64,000 nt of DNA from Lachnospiraceae bacterium (GTDB taxonomy: Bacteria > Bacillota > Clostridia > Lachnospirales > Lachnospiraceae), in the NCBI GenBank assembly GCA_017938405.1, contig JAGBBP010000049.1, forward strand, positions 186,001 through 250,000. The letters are read 5' to 3'. Of this stretch, positions 26,001-34,969 are shown one piece after another (position 1 is the stretch's first letter; each line of letters starts with the position of its first letter). The notes under the pieces are model-generated. The model was not told the origin of the DNA. It worked only from the letters and a program-made list of their open reading frames with translations, and did no database searches. A program made the position numbers and the translations under genes.

Positions 26001-26987
26001 TCACTCATTATTCACTATATATTCCTTCAAAAAGCTCAAAATCTCCATGGTGCAATCCACAACCCGGTTATGCTGATAATGCCGGTTACAGGAAAAATAT
26101 CCGAAATACCCCCATGGGTCATTTGTCTGTGGCCCCCAATCCCAGAGACCGTCCTCTCGCACTTGTTTCTGTAACCAGGATACCGCATCTGCCAAATACA
26201 GTTCCGATCTCCTAAACTGATTAATATAGTTAAAGGTATGGAACCAACGACGCATCTTATTATTCTTAAAATCTGCCGGCAACGCATCCGGCGTCTTATC
26301 CCAGAAATGTCCTTCCCTGTTTGCGACACCTCCCAAGTGACGGAGCATTGCATCTTCCAATTCTACCGGTATTCTGTCCCGACGTTTTAAAAGTAACTCA
26401 CTTTGCATCGGCACAAGCCGGTCTTCTCTTGTGAGAAAAACTTCGTGCTGTGCTGCTCGGTCCGCTTCATAAGAATACTCTCCGGTTGCATATGCCTGGT
26501 TAGCAATATAGTGCCACTGGGAATATGTTTCGTCACATTCTTCGGTATTGGGACTGATTGCTTCAAGCAAATTGCAGATTTCCGCCTTTTGCCACGGAAT
26601 TGCCCGCTCGTTTTTATCGTACAGTTTTTCCGTCCCGGTTCCTTCGAGCAGTGAAAACAAATACTCTCTCGCTTGAAACAAAATGTCCCTGTCATCTAAA
26701 GTCAATCCAATGTACAAACACCGGTTAATACCGGTTGCCGATGTCGGTATCTTTGCTTTTACAGAATAATCCTTGGACTGCAACTTTCCCCAACCACCGT
26801 TACTCTCCTGCAATTGATACATTTCTTCTACAATATCACTTTTCAGAAAATCCTTCCGAAGTTCCGTCAATGTCTCGTCATCATACGGCGTATCCAGCAG
26901 TGAAAACAAAATTTTGTACCTCACGGCAGGATACTCGCAAAAATCATATAACGCCATTGCATGCTTGCGAAATTCGTCAATTGTCAT
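26001..26987 (-). CDS. Alpha/alpha-toroid (squalene-cyclase/prenyltransferase-like) protein
   Basis: This is a 328-residue soluble protein without signal peptide. Repeated helical pairs with ESNGGWGK (~residues 62-68) and REDGLWDWG (~280-290) resemble the Q-W-type repeats of the terpenoid-cyclase/prenyltransferase alpha/alpha toroid superfamily. The cyclase DXDD motif is not visible, so enzymatic terpene cyclisation is unlikely. Also seen are HFWDKTPDALPADFK and FHTFNYINQ. Function unknown. It precedes the frameshifted GNAT gene by 11 bases, so the two are probably co-transcribed. Confidence 0.6.
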   Translation of the reverse strand: MTIDEFRKHAMALYDFCEYPAVRYKILFSLLDTPYDDETLTELRKDFLKSDIVEEMYQLQESNGGWGKLQSKDYSVKAKIPTSATGINRCLYIGLTLDDRDILFQAREYLFSLLEGTGTEKLYDKNERAIPWQKAEICNLLEAISPNTEECDETYSQWHYIANQAYATGEYSYEADRAAQHEVFLTREDRLVPMQSELLLKRRDRIPVELEDAMLRHLGGVANREGHFWDKTPDALPADFKNNKMRRWFHTFNYINQFRRSELYLADAVSWLQKQVREDGLWDWGPQTNDPWGYFGYFSCNRHYQHNRVVDCTMEILSFLKEYIVNNE

Positions 26988-27067
26988 ACGAGCCTCCTTT
27001 CATTTCACCACACCATGTAAGCTCAGCACATAAATACCTTTGTTTTTCTACACTGTATCACACACAA

Positions 27068-28156
27068 TTATAATGTCGAGGAAGACCTGCGCTTTCTCAA
27101 ATCGAGTATCGAAATATTTAAATACAAACAATAAGTGTCCGTGTATACATTCTCTTCAATAAATCGTTTACTCTTCTCAATTTCTTCATCTGAAAAACAT
27201 GCAATCAAATAAAATCCTATTTTATAATTGGCCGATTGAATATAATCCATCAATTGCTTTTCATAACCACTTTTTAATTTGGCCGACTTTGCCATTTTTA
27301 CTTCTATCAACACTTTCTCGTTTTCTTCATGGCTTTTATACAATTTAAAATCTACTTTCCCATTTGCCAAGACAGCTTCACGCGTAATATCAACTTCTTG
27401 ATTAAAAAAATATGCATCCATTATATTTTCAAGAATAAGTTGTACCCTATTTTCGTTTACCGGAACATCTTTCTCCCAAAACAATTTATACAAACTTCCA
27501 TAATGAACTCTATCATTTATATATTTCAGTAACCCTTCAACCTCTCCTACCAAAGTAATATGCTTCGTTTTATACCTTTCTTGAATATCCAAGGGGAGTA
27601 AATCAAAATAATAATCCAAATTAATTCCCATAATTTCTTCAATCTTGGAATTCCCACATAACCAGTTGTTATATAACTGATCAATAAGTAAAAAATCTTC
27701 ATCCTCAAATAACTCATCTTCATAACAGTGAGGATCATAAAAAGATTGCTCATACTCTTCAAATGTAAAGTCATCTTCTTCAAAATCTGCCTTTAATTCT
27801 TCATAACGCTTTCGGCTTTCTATAGCGACCATTCTATGTGTAGTTTCATCAAAATAAATCCGTCGAAAATCCGCTTCATCTATCTCCTCTTCTAAATCAC
27901 TCATATAACAAATAAAACCATATAATACACGTTCATGAAAGGTATGCATAGAATGGTAAAAACTATCCCCTGTCCATAAGAATATTTCTTCTAATGTTGT
28001 TTTACATTTATGATACTGTTCTCTATATAAGTATTTGGGCACAATTTGTTCTATCACATCTCCAATGTCATTGTCTTCTTTAAATACTTCCATTTCAAGA
28101 AAATTATGAATAATGTGATTATATAGCTCGCAACTGTATGAATTAAATATTATCAT
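27068..28156 (-). CDS. PD-(D/E)XK-like nuclease, third gene of TIR/AlbA block
   Basis: This is a 362-residue acidic, AT-rich-coded protein. The last ~100 residues fit a PD-(D/E)XK nuclease core: an upstream Glu (LILENIMDAYF), Asp269 in GKVDFKLY, Glu285-x-Lys287 in LIEVKMAKS and a QLMDY motif (~301). The first ~240 residues are mostly helical with many Asp/Glu and match nothing I recognise; this part may be regulatory or bind a partner. It is 27 bases downstream of the AlbA_2 gene. I infer a defence-related DNA/RNA nuclease. Confidence 0.65.
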   Translation of the reverse strand: MIIFNSYSCELYNHIIHNFLEMEVFKEDNDIGDVIEQIVPKYLYREQYHKCKTTLEEIFLWTGDSFYHSMHTFHERVLYGFICYMSDLEEEIDEADFRRIYFDETTHRMVAIESRKRYEELKADFEEDDFTFEEYEQSFYDPHCYEDELFEDEDFLLIDQLYNNWLCGNSKIEEIMGINLDYYFDLLPLDIQERYKTKHITLVGEVEGLLKYINDRVHYGSLYKLFWEKDVPVNENRVQLILENIMDAYFFNQEVDITREAVLANGKVDFKLYKSHEENEKVLIEVKMAKSAKLKSGYEKQLMDYIQSANYKIGFYLIACFSDEEIEKSKRFIEENVYTDTYCLYLNISILDLRKRRSSSTL

Positions 28157-28183
28157 TTTCCCTCCACCTATCTTCTATCCCTT

Positions 28184-29632
28184 TTATTTCCTTACATATC
28201 TCTGCAATCTGCTTTGTGGTTTTTCTGGTACTGTATATGCCAGTCTATTGCTGTCTAACAAAGGCTTTATGTAGGTCCTTGTCATATATGTTAAATTTTT
28301 ATAACCGATATACTTTGCAATCTCTTTTTTTGTTTTTGCTGTTTTGCAAAACTCGAGTATCTTTTCCGCAACCATATCTTTTTCGACTTGGTCACTGACT
28401 TGGTCACTGACTTGGTCACTGACTTGGTCACTACTTTTTGGTCCAGCCTTCATTGTGGCAGTCTCATGCAATGGAATGATTGTCTTAAAAACATCTCCTT
28501 CCATAAACTGTGGAGTCCCACCGGAATATATTTTAGTAAATTTGTAAGTATTCCGCATACCAGAACCCAACTCATCCGCGAGACCAATCTCTCTAAACAC
28601 TTTAGAAATTGCCGGATTCTTAGGAAATGGCTGAAATGAATTCAAATTTAACGTCCCAAATCCGTGTGTTCTATTACTATTTTCTGCGTATATCCGTTCC
28701 TTTTCAATTATCATTTTAGCAACATAACCACTTGAATAATCCCGATGCGCCAAACTATTGGAAATAATCTCTCTTAAAATAGCATCTCTTGCACTAACAG
28801 ACTGCATTCCATCTAAAACAAACGGGTCATTCAAATGTTTTTTGGCAAACTCACTCATTCTATCATAGCTATCTAACAGATTAGTAATTATCACTTCTCT
28901 ATCATCATATCTATCAAGATTCTGCACTCTAAAAATCATATCCGTCTTATGTTGCGGAATTGCTGACATAATTGTTGTATCTTTTCCAAATAATAGAATT
29001 GCAGCCAATGTAATTCCTTCACATCTACTTTCATGATCCAACAAAATGAGGCCTGCACTTCTTAACAATTCCTCATCATCCATTAACAACCATGGATGAT
29101 TATTACTTCTGGCACGAGTCATTTTTCTAGCCTTCTCGATTAAATCAGAACGAAGCACATCCATTCCCCATTCAGGAAAAACTTTATTCACATAATAAGT
29201 ACCTTGCTTCCTTGCATATAATCTATATACAAGTTCTTCATTATCAGTAATATCGATATCTGATTCGTTATTTCTATCATATATTCGTCCGGTACATCTG
29301 CTTACCTGTGTACCTGCCGGAACATAGATGTGTAATATCCTTTTCCCTTGAAATTCATATTCTACAGGAGTTAGAAATAACGGTGGATACATTTTATTGG
29401 CATTATTAATTGCAGTAACAAAGTCCTTTTTCAACTTTTCAATACAACTCGAATCTATACCAAGTATTTCACCATCGTCTTTCACGCCTAAAAAAACATG
29501 TCCACCATCTCGATTTGAAAATGCACAAACACTTTCATAAACATCTTTTGTAATCTCTGTTCTTGATTTTTTGAACTCTACGGTATGACACTCACCACCT
29601 TGAATAATGTTAAATACTTCCCTTTCGTCCAA
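28184..29632 (-). CDS. AlbA_2/Schlafen-type putative DNA-binding ATPase-like protein
   Basis: This is a 482-residue protein. The N-terminal AlbA_2 (Schlafen AAA_4) domain reads VEFKKSRTEI and GGHVFLGVKDDGEILGID. A central region contains ISNSLAHRDYSSG and GLADELGSGMRNTYK, resembling the HATPase_c_4 ATP-binding part of this family. A four-fold SDQV linker (~residues 400-416) leads to a winged-helix-like C-terminus (KTKKEIAKYIGY). Such proteins act as regulators or as effectors in defence islands (family knowledge). It lies between the TIR gene and the nuclease gene with ~27-base gaps, so an operon is likely. Confidence 0.8.
   Translation of the reverse strand: MDEREVFNIIQGGECHTVEFKKSRTEITKDVYESVCAFSNRDGGHVFLGVKDDGEILGIDSSCIEKLKKDFVTAINNANKMYPPLFLTPVEYEFQGKRILHIYVPAGTQVSRCTGRIYDRNNESDIDITDNEELVYRLYARKQGTYYVNKVFPEWGMDVLRSDLIEKARKMTRARSNNHPWLLMDDEELLRSAGLILLDHESRCEGITLAAILLFGKDTTIMSAIPQHKTDMIFRVQNLDRYDDREVIITNLLDSYDRMSEFAKKHLNDPFVLDGMQSVSARDAILREIISNSLAHRDYSSGYVAKMIIEKERIYAENSNRTHGFGTLNLNSFQPFPKNPAISKVFREIGLADELGSGMRNTYKFTKIYSGGTPQFMEGDVFKTIIPLHETATMKAGPKSSDQVSDQVSDQVSDQVEKDMVAEKILEFCKTAKTKKEIAKYIGYKNLTYMTRTYIKPLLDSNRLAYTVPEKPQSRLQRYVRK
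28385..28432 (-). repeat. Four perfect 12-bp direct repeats inside the AlbA_2 gene
   Basis: GACTTGGTCACT (plus strand) is repeated four times without change, encoding (SDQV)4 on the minus strand. Gain or loss of units keeps the frame and would change linker length between the ATP-binding part and the winged helix. Confidence 0.9.
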
Positions 29633-29660
29633 CCTATTCCCTACCTTTCTGTTAATACAA

Positions 29661-30548
29661 TTATTTATCTTGATTCCAATCCATACTCTTTACAGCGTCC
29701 ACCATTATCTTTATTTTTTTATCGATACTCATTGATTTTTCAGTGAAATAGTAAGTTTTTTCCACCGGCTTACCGTTTGCCTCGACAAAAGCCTTAATTT
29801 CATTATATATGTATTCTTCCACTTCATTAATTGTACACCCTATTTCTTTGATGTAATTCTCTTTACCAACATTTTGGGGATTTATCTCCCTGGTATTCGC
29901 CGCCATATATTTATACCCGTTATCGGGAGCCATCCTTACACTAATATATAGTGACATTTCCTTATTAATCCAACCATTTACATTAAATGAATATGGATTT
30001 TTAGTTCCTCCTACCCACATACTAAAATTATTCTCTTTTGCAATCCGATAAATACCCGTTATAACGCTTTCAAATTCTTTATCTCTAAAATTTTTCCAGT
30101 TACTTCCACGTCTCCTCACAAACATACGCCAGTTGTCACCTGTAATTGCTTCTATACTTTTTATACCAAAGACGCTAATCAAATCTTCTAGACCTTTTTT
30201 ATAATCCTTTCTAAAATCTGCATATTTGATTCCTTGCAAGAAAAGAGGTATTTCACATTCCCGATAATAAATCGGTAAAATAAATTTACCTTTTCGCTCT
30301 ATTTGTTTCTGCCATGCCGCGGTAATTTCTGTTTTTACCCATTCTGATTTTAAAGCTTCTTGAGAAATAACAATCCCTAAATACTCAGACTCCTTTATTC
30401 CTTCATCTATTTTCCATAATATAGATTCTCCAACCTTTATTTGATATTTATCATACCATACATTAATTCCTAAGTTTTTTAAATCTTTGGCAAGCTTCTC
30501 AACAAATGGTTTATCAACACTTGTATGGCTCAAAAAAATAGTCGACAT
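29661..30548 (-). CDS. TIR domain protein, first gene of the putative defence operon
   Basis: This is a 295-residue soluble protein. The TIR domain (~1-135) shows STIFLSHTSVDKPFVEKLAKDL, NVWYDKYQIKVGESI and SEWVKTE with Glu74 at the place of the catalytic NADase glutamate. The second half (~150-295) is unknown and contains SMWVGGTKNPYSFNVNGWINK. The ATG at 30548 is supported by GAGGTG; the earlier frame start is not. TIR proteins of this sort often consume NAD+ or make signalling nucleotides on phage infection. It heads the AT-rich three-gene block. Confidence 0.85.
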   Translation of the reverse strand: MSTIFLSHTSVDKPFVEKLAKDLKNLGINVWYDKYQIKVGESILWKIDEGIKESEYLGIVISQEALKSEWVKTEITAAWQKQIERKGKFILPIYYRECEIPLFLQGIKYADFRKDYKKGLEDLISVFGIKSIEAITGDNWRMFVRRRGSNWKNFRDKEFESVITGIYRIAKENNFSMWVGGTKNPYSFNVNGWINKEMSLYISVRMAPDNGYKYMAANTREINPQNVGKENYIKEIGCTINEVEEYIYNEIKAFVEANGKPVEKTYYFTEKSMSIDKKIKIMVDAVKSMDWNQDK

Positions 30549-30621
30549 ATTAATCACCTCTATTTTGATACTTTTTTCCAAAAAATACACTTTTACACTT
30601 ATTAACAACAATCAACAAAGC

Positions 30622-32112
30622 TCAGCTTCGCTTCGTTAAGAGTACACATGTCTCCGTATGGGCCGTCATCGGGAACTCATCCACCGGACACACCTTTACC
30701 ACACGATATCCTCTCTCCTGTAACGTCACTAAATCCCTCTGAAGACTGGTGGGCTTACAAGATATATAAACCAGATGGTCCACACCGTAATTGATAATTT
30801 TTTCCAAAGCTTTCGGATTGATGCCGTCTCGCGGCGGGTCTAAAATAATCATATCCGGGCGCTCCTCGATGGTGTCAAGCATCTTTAACACATCTCCGGC
30901 AATAAATTCGCAATTATTCAGACCGTTTGCTTTTGCATTTTCCTTTGCCGCCTCTACGGCCTCCTCAATAATCTCCACACCGATGACCTTCCGCGCCACG
31001 GAAGCCACCATCTGAGCAATGGTACCGGTACCGCTGTATAAATCGAATACCAGCTTCCCATCCACCTCCCCGATAAACTCCCGGGCGGTACTGTAAAGCA
31101 CCTCCGCACCAAGAGAATTGGTTTGGAAGAAGGAAAAGGGAGTAATGCGGAACTTCAGTCCCAAAAGCTCCTCATAGAAATGGTCTTTTCCATACAAAAT
31201 CGTTGTCTCTTCACTGGTTACCACATCCGCAAGGCTGTTGTTTCTGCTGTGGATAATACCGGCAAACTTTCCTTCTAACGGAAGTGCTAAAAGTCGGTCG
31301 CAAAGGTTATGTAAAAATGCCTCTTCATCAAACCTTCTCTTCTCTACCTGTACAGCTGCTTCGACATCTTCCGCACCAACGGCATCCATTGCCCCGGTTT
31401 GTCCTCCGATATACGTCTCTGTATCGGAACTTGTCACCAGGTTCACCAAAATCTCACCGGTCTTTAACCCGCGACGCACCACCAAGTGTCGGAAATATCC
31501 CTTGTGAGTAATTTTATGAAAATGGGCAAGTCCGGTCTCCTTGGCACAGGCCAGCACTTCCCGAAGAATCAAATTGTAATCCTCATGGACAATCTGACAT
31601 GCATCCGTGGTCAGCACATCATAAAAGCTGCCCTTCTTGTGAAGTCCTAAAGAAAGCGGGCCGTCTTTATATTCATTTCCGAAGGAAAACTCCATCTTAT
31701 TACGATAATGTAACGGTTGCGGACTTCTGCGAATCGGCATGAACTCGTAAGGTTCGGTAATCACCGCATCCATCAGTCTCCGGATCTGCTCTTCCTTGAG
31801 GGCAAGTTGCGCCTCATAAGGCAGACTCTGGTACGCACACCCTCCGCAGGTACCGAACAATGCACAAGGTGCCTCTACCTCCTGCGATGCCGGTGTCACC
31901 ACCTCCAAAAGACGCCCCTCTCCCTTTCCGCTGCTCACATGGAGCTTCGTCAGCCGGAACTTTATTTTCTGCCCCTCAATCACGCCCTTTATGGTCACAC
32001 GAATATCCGCATCCGCCGCATTCTCCTCACAATCCGGAATCACCCGCACAAAGCCTTTATTCGGGAAATCCACACGCTCCACAATACCGATATAATCCAT
32101 ACCTTTTTTCAT
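30622..32112 (-). CDS. 23S rRNA (uracil-C5)-methyltransferase, RlmD/TrmA family
   Basis: This is about a 496-residue RNA m5U methyltransferase with an N-terminal TRAM domain, a [4Fe-4S] cysteine set (CALFGTCGGC and a later Cys in TTDACQIVH), SAM-binding VFDLYSGTGTIAQMVA, DPPRDGINPKAL and the catalytic Cys in YISCKPTSLQRDL. I begin at the ATG at 32112, with GAGGA about nine bases upstream; GTG at 32127 is a possible alternative. It is longer than E. coli RlmD (~430) owing to an insertion around residues 215-260. A palindrome and promoter lie upstream. Confidence 0.92.
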   Translation of the reverse strand: MKKGMDYIGIVERVDFPNKGFVRVIPDCEENAADADIRVTIKGVIEGQKIKFRLTKLHVSSGKGEGRLLEVVTPASQEVEAPCALFGTCGGCAYQSLPYEAQLALKEEQIRRLMDAVITEPYEFMPIRRSPQPLHYRNKMEFSFGNEYKDGPLSLGLHKKGSFYDVLTTDACQIVHEDYNLILREVLACAKETGLAHFHKITHKGYFRHLVVRRGLKTGEILVNLVTSSDTETYIGGQTGAMDAVGAEDVEAAVQVEKRRFDEEAFLHNLCDRLLALPLEGKFAGIIHSRNNSLADVVTSEETTILYGKDHFYEELLGLKFRITPFSFFQTNSLGAEVLYSTAREFIGEVDGKLVFDLYSGTGTIAQMVASVARKVIGVEIIEEAVEAAKENAKANGLNNCEFIAGDVLKMLDTIEERPDMIILDPPRDGINPKALEKIINYGVDHLVYISCKPTSLQRDLVTLQERGYRVVKVCPVDEFPMTAHTETCVLLTKRS

Positions 32113-32164
32113 TACTTCTATCCTCACTGTTTTGTTTCTATCTATTAAAAATATCTCTTTTCTA

Positions 32165-32192
32165 ATTCTATCATATAGACAAAAATAGTCAA
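32165..32192 (-). promoter_or_regulatory. Promoter of the RlmD-type gene
   Basis: Minus strand TTGACT (32192-32187), 16 bases, TAGAAT (32170-32165). The -35 box lies inside one arm of the inverted repeat at 32184-32225. Confidence 0.6.
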
Positions 32193-32225
32193 GTTTGTAA
32201 CTTGTATTCTACAAACTTGACTATT
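32184..32225. repeat. Perfect 16-bp inverted repeat
   Basis: AATAGTCAAGTTTGTA (32184-32199), a 10-base loop, and TACAAACTTGACTATT (32210-32225). It lies between the GNAT stop and the RlmD-type start. On the minus strand it is followed by TTTTTG, so it can terminate the GNAT transcript. It also covers the -35 of the next promoter, so it may instead be an operator. Confidence 0.85.
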
Positions 32226-32292
32226 CTGATTTTGCATTCATTCCCTCCCCAGAATCGTCTCCGCTCCCCCGTCTTCCGCCCCTGCATAATAC

Positions 32293-32817
32293 CTACTCAA
32301 ACACTCTCCGGAAGGTTTTTGCTTGAAACTTTTCGCTCTTGTCAAACTTCTCAAAAGAAGACTCCCTGTCATATATCATTCCCAGCTTTTCCATGACACG
32401 CTGACTTTTATAATTCTCAATGGCAAACTGTGCTTCAATGGCCCTGATTTTGCGCGTCTTTCGTATTTCGTCCATAATGGCCTGCATTGCCTCTACCACG
32501 TACCCGTTTCCCCACATATCCTTTCGGATATTGTAGCCCATATTCCAGGTATCGTTTTCCTGATGATACACAAGACCACCACTTCCGATCAATTCACCGG
32601 TTTCCTTTAACACAATACCAAGGTCATAATCATCCGGTTCATCTGCGTTCTCATCTCTTTCACGAAGCCACTCTATCCCGTCCGCTTCCGACTTGTATAA
32701 CGGATAAATCATATACCGGGCTACATCCGGGTCACCTGCCCAGGCGTATACTGCCGCTTCATCTCCCGGCCGGAGATTTCTCAGAATCAATCGTTCTGTC
32801 TCAATTGTCACTCGCAT
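32293..32817 (-). CDS. GNAT acetyltransferase, RimJ/RimL-like
   Basis: This is a 174-residue acetyltransferase opening with VTIETERLILRNLRPGDEAAVYAW, typical of the RimJ/RimL group. It has IRKDMWGNGYVVEAMQAIMD as acetyl-CoA loop and NYKSQRVMEKLGM in the C-terminal half. AAAGGAG precedes the ATG. It is flanked by a long structured inverted repeat upstream and a terminator-like palindrome downstream. The natural acceptor could be a protein N-terminus or a small molecule. Confidence 0.9.
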   Translation of the reverse strand: MRVTIETERLILRNLRPGDEAAVYAWAGDPDVARYMIYPLYKSEADGIEWLRERDENADEPDDYDLGIVLKETGELIGSGGLVYHQENDTWNMGYNIRKDMWGNGYVVEAMQAIMDEIRKTRKIRAIEAQFAIENYKSQRVMEKLGMIYDRESSFEKFDKSEKFQAKTFRRVFE

Positions 32818-32887
32818 GATAGTCTCCTTTCTTACATAATAATCTTCTACAACCTATCTATCTCTTTTCTTAACAAACTAGTTATCC

Positions 32888-33170
32888 GGGTGACCGCCAC
32901 CTTTTCAAAGTAACAGGAGCTTCCCGCAGATAAACGCATCTTCGAACTTAGTGCAGGATATTAGACTTTCTTATTACTCCGCTTGTCTGTCAGCAACGCT
33001 CAAACAAGGATGTTTGAGCGAGCCCGCCATAAGGCAGGATGCCGCATCAGGGCGGTTGCGTCACTCCTCCCTTCACATCCTCGGAGTAATTAGAAAGACT
33101 TATATCCGTAACACGAGAGAAGATGCCTTTATCTGCGGGAAGCTCCGTGACTTGAACACCACGGCCACCC
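32888..33170. repeat. ~283-bp structured inverted-repeat element A
   Basis: This fills the 361-base gap between the ABC transporter stop and the GNAT gene. Arms 32916-32981 and 33082-33146 are near-complementary over ~65 bases (outer blocks GGAGCTTCCCGCAGATAAA and ATTACTCCG identical), with a looser outer extension to 32888/33170. The centre holds a perfect 9-bp stem CGCTCAAAC/GTTTGAGCG (32997-33020) and a nested hairpin CCGCC...GGCA/TGCC...GGCGG. There is no ORF. It looks like a MITE or a highly structured RNA. Confidence 0.8.
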
Positions 33171-33178
33171 GCACAATC

Positions 33179-34969
33179 TTACGCCGTGTATTTGCCTGCC
33201 TGGGCGTACCACATCTCGGCATACTGCCCGTTTTTCGCAAGCAGTTCCTCATGGGTACCCTCCTCAATAATCCGGCCCTTCTCAAGCATCAGGATACGGT
33301 CCGCATCCCTGGTGGTGGACAGACGGTGGGAAATATAGAATACGGTCTTTCCTTCCGCCGCCTCATGCATTGCCTTGTTTAAATTGTACTCCGCAATCGG
33401 GTCCAGCGCAGAGGACGGTTCATCCATGATAAGGATATCCGCCTTACGATAAAAGGCTCTGGCAATGGCCACCTTCTGACTCTCACCGCCGGATAAGTTC
33501 ACGCCCTTTTCATCAAACTCCGTAGTCAGTCCGGTGGAAAGACCATTCGGCAGGGTCTCGATCCGGTCACCGAACCCACTCTTACAAAGAGCCTCGGTTA
33601 CCGCAACTTCTTCCGCTTTACCGTCGCCTACATCCTCCAGCACCACATTTTCCAGCAGCGTTGCACCGTACATCTTAAAGTCCTGGAATACTACTCCTAC
33701 ACGGTTACGGTAATCAGACAGTACATACTCTTTGATATCCTTTCCGTGATAGGACACCGTACCGGCACTCGGGTCATACAAACGCATCAAAAGCTTGATA
33801 AGCGTCGTTTTTCCCGCACCGTTATAACCTACGATTGCCACCCGTTCCCCCGGCTTTACCGTAAGGCTGATGTCATGTAAAATCTCCTCAGACTCCTCCG
33901 TATAGCGGAAGGAAACATTTTTTAATTCCAACGCACCGGTTCCTGCCGGCACCTCTTCTCCTACGCCTTGTTTCATTTCCGGCTCATAGGCAAGGAATTT
34001 TCTGATCTTTTCTATGTACAGACTGTTTTCATTGGCCGCCGGTGCAATTTCCGCAATACCGCGCATACCGCGACGAAGACGACCGGTCTGGTTAAACAAT
34101 ACCACAGCATTACTGTAGTCGATGGTATGGAAAACCGCTGCCTGGAAAATCAAATATGCCACATACAAGCCGTCCGTAATAAAGTCACCTGCACAATAAT
34201 ACCGCGCAAAGGACAGGCCGATTCTCTTTTTTGCCACCGCTTTTTGCTCTGCCACAATGGCATCGTTGGCCTCTTCAAAGTCTTCCTTCAATATCTTGGC
34301 TACATCTTTATTCAGACGCAGCTCCTTGGCATAGTCGTTTAAATAAAACACACGACCGGCATAGTTGCGCTTACGTTCCCAAGGATTTACCTTCATACGT
34401 ACATCGTAATTCAGCTTATTTAACTTCTTCGACAGGAAGAAGGATGCCACAAAGGATACCGATACAAACAAAATTCCGATGGAATCCGTCAAGATAAAAA
34501 ACACACCGGTACTGATTAAAATGGTGATACTCTGCATCGTATTGTTTAAGAAAGTCAGGAAACGGTCAATGGAAGCCTCCGACTCCGACACTGCCAGCAC
34601 AAACTCATTGTAATACTTCGGATTGTCATAGCAGGACAAATCCAGCTCCGCTGCCTTTTCGTACATCTGCTCTTTGAGCACCTTATAAAGCTTCGGCTTT
34701 ACCCGATACACCATGGCATGCTGATAATATCCGTCCGGAATCGTCACCAACATCATGAGCAACAAAAATCCTCCCACAACCAAAAGCGCCTTCCAAAACG
34801 GTTCTCCGTACTCCGCACACTTTAATACGTACTGGATACAAAGGGTATGTTCGATAAAAATCATAATCTGCAACCGGAAGCCGTCATACAAATGGTACAG
34901 CATAAAGCCCGGAGCCGTCTTAAAACACAATTTCCACATAAACCAGAGATTACTGCATACTTTTTTCAT
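33179..34969 (-). CDS. ABC exporter, fused permease-ATPase (half 2)
   Basis: This is a 596-residue half-transporter: N-terminal membrane domain (~1-320), then an ATPase domain with Walker A GYNGAGKTT, signature LSGGESQK and Walker B ILIMDEPSSALD. Its ATG overlaps the stop of the partner gene (TAATG), so the two very likely form a heterodimeric exporter. The Walker B Glu is present in this half. Family members export lipids, peptides or drugs. It ends nine bases before structured element A. Confidence 0.93.
   Translation of the reverse strand: MKKVCSNLWFMWKLCFKTAPGFMLYHLYDGFRLQIMIFIEHTLCIQYVLKCAEYGEPFWKALLVVGGFLLLMMLVTIPDGYYQHAMVYRVKPKLYKVLKEQMYEKAAELDLSCYDNPKYYNEFVLAVSESEASIDRFLTFLNNTMQSITILISTGVFFILTDSIGILFVSVSFVASFFLSKKLNKLNYDVRMKVNPWERKRNYAGRVFYLNDYAKELRLNKDVAKILKEDFEEANDAIVAEQKAVAKKRIGLSFARYYCAGDFITDGLYVAYLIFQAAVFHTIDYSNAVVLFNQTGRLRRGMRGIAEIAPAANENSLYIEKIRKFLAYEPEMKQGVGEEVPAGTGALELKNVSFRYTEESEEILHDISLTVKPGERVAIVGYNGAGKTTLIKLLMRLYDPSAGTVSYHGKDIKEYVLSDYRNRVGVVFQDFKMYGATLLENVVLEDVGDGKAEEVAVTEALCKSGFGDRIETLPNGLSTGLTTEFDEKGVNLSGGESQKVAIARAFYRKADILIMDEPSSALDPIAEYNLNKAMHEAAEGKTVFYISHRLSTTRDADRILMLEKGRIIEEGTHEELLAKNGQYAEMWYAQAGKYTA

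Noticed and set aside
27068..30611. Prophage or transposon origin of the AT-rich block
   Set aside because: No integrase, transposase, phage gene, att-like direct repeat or flanking tRNA is visible at either edge.
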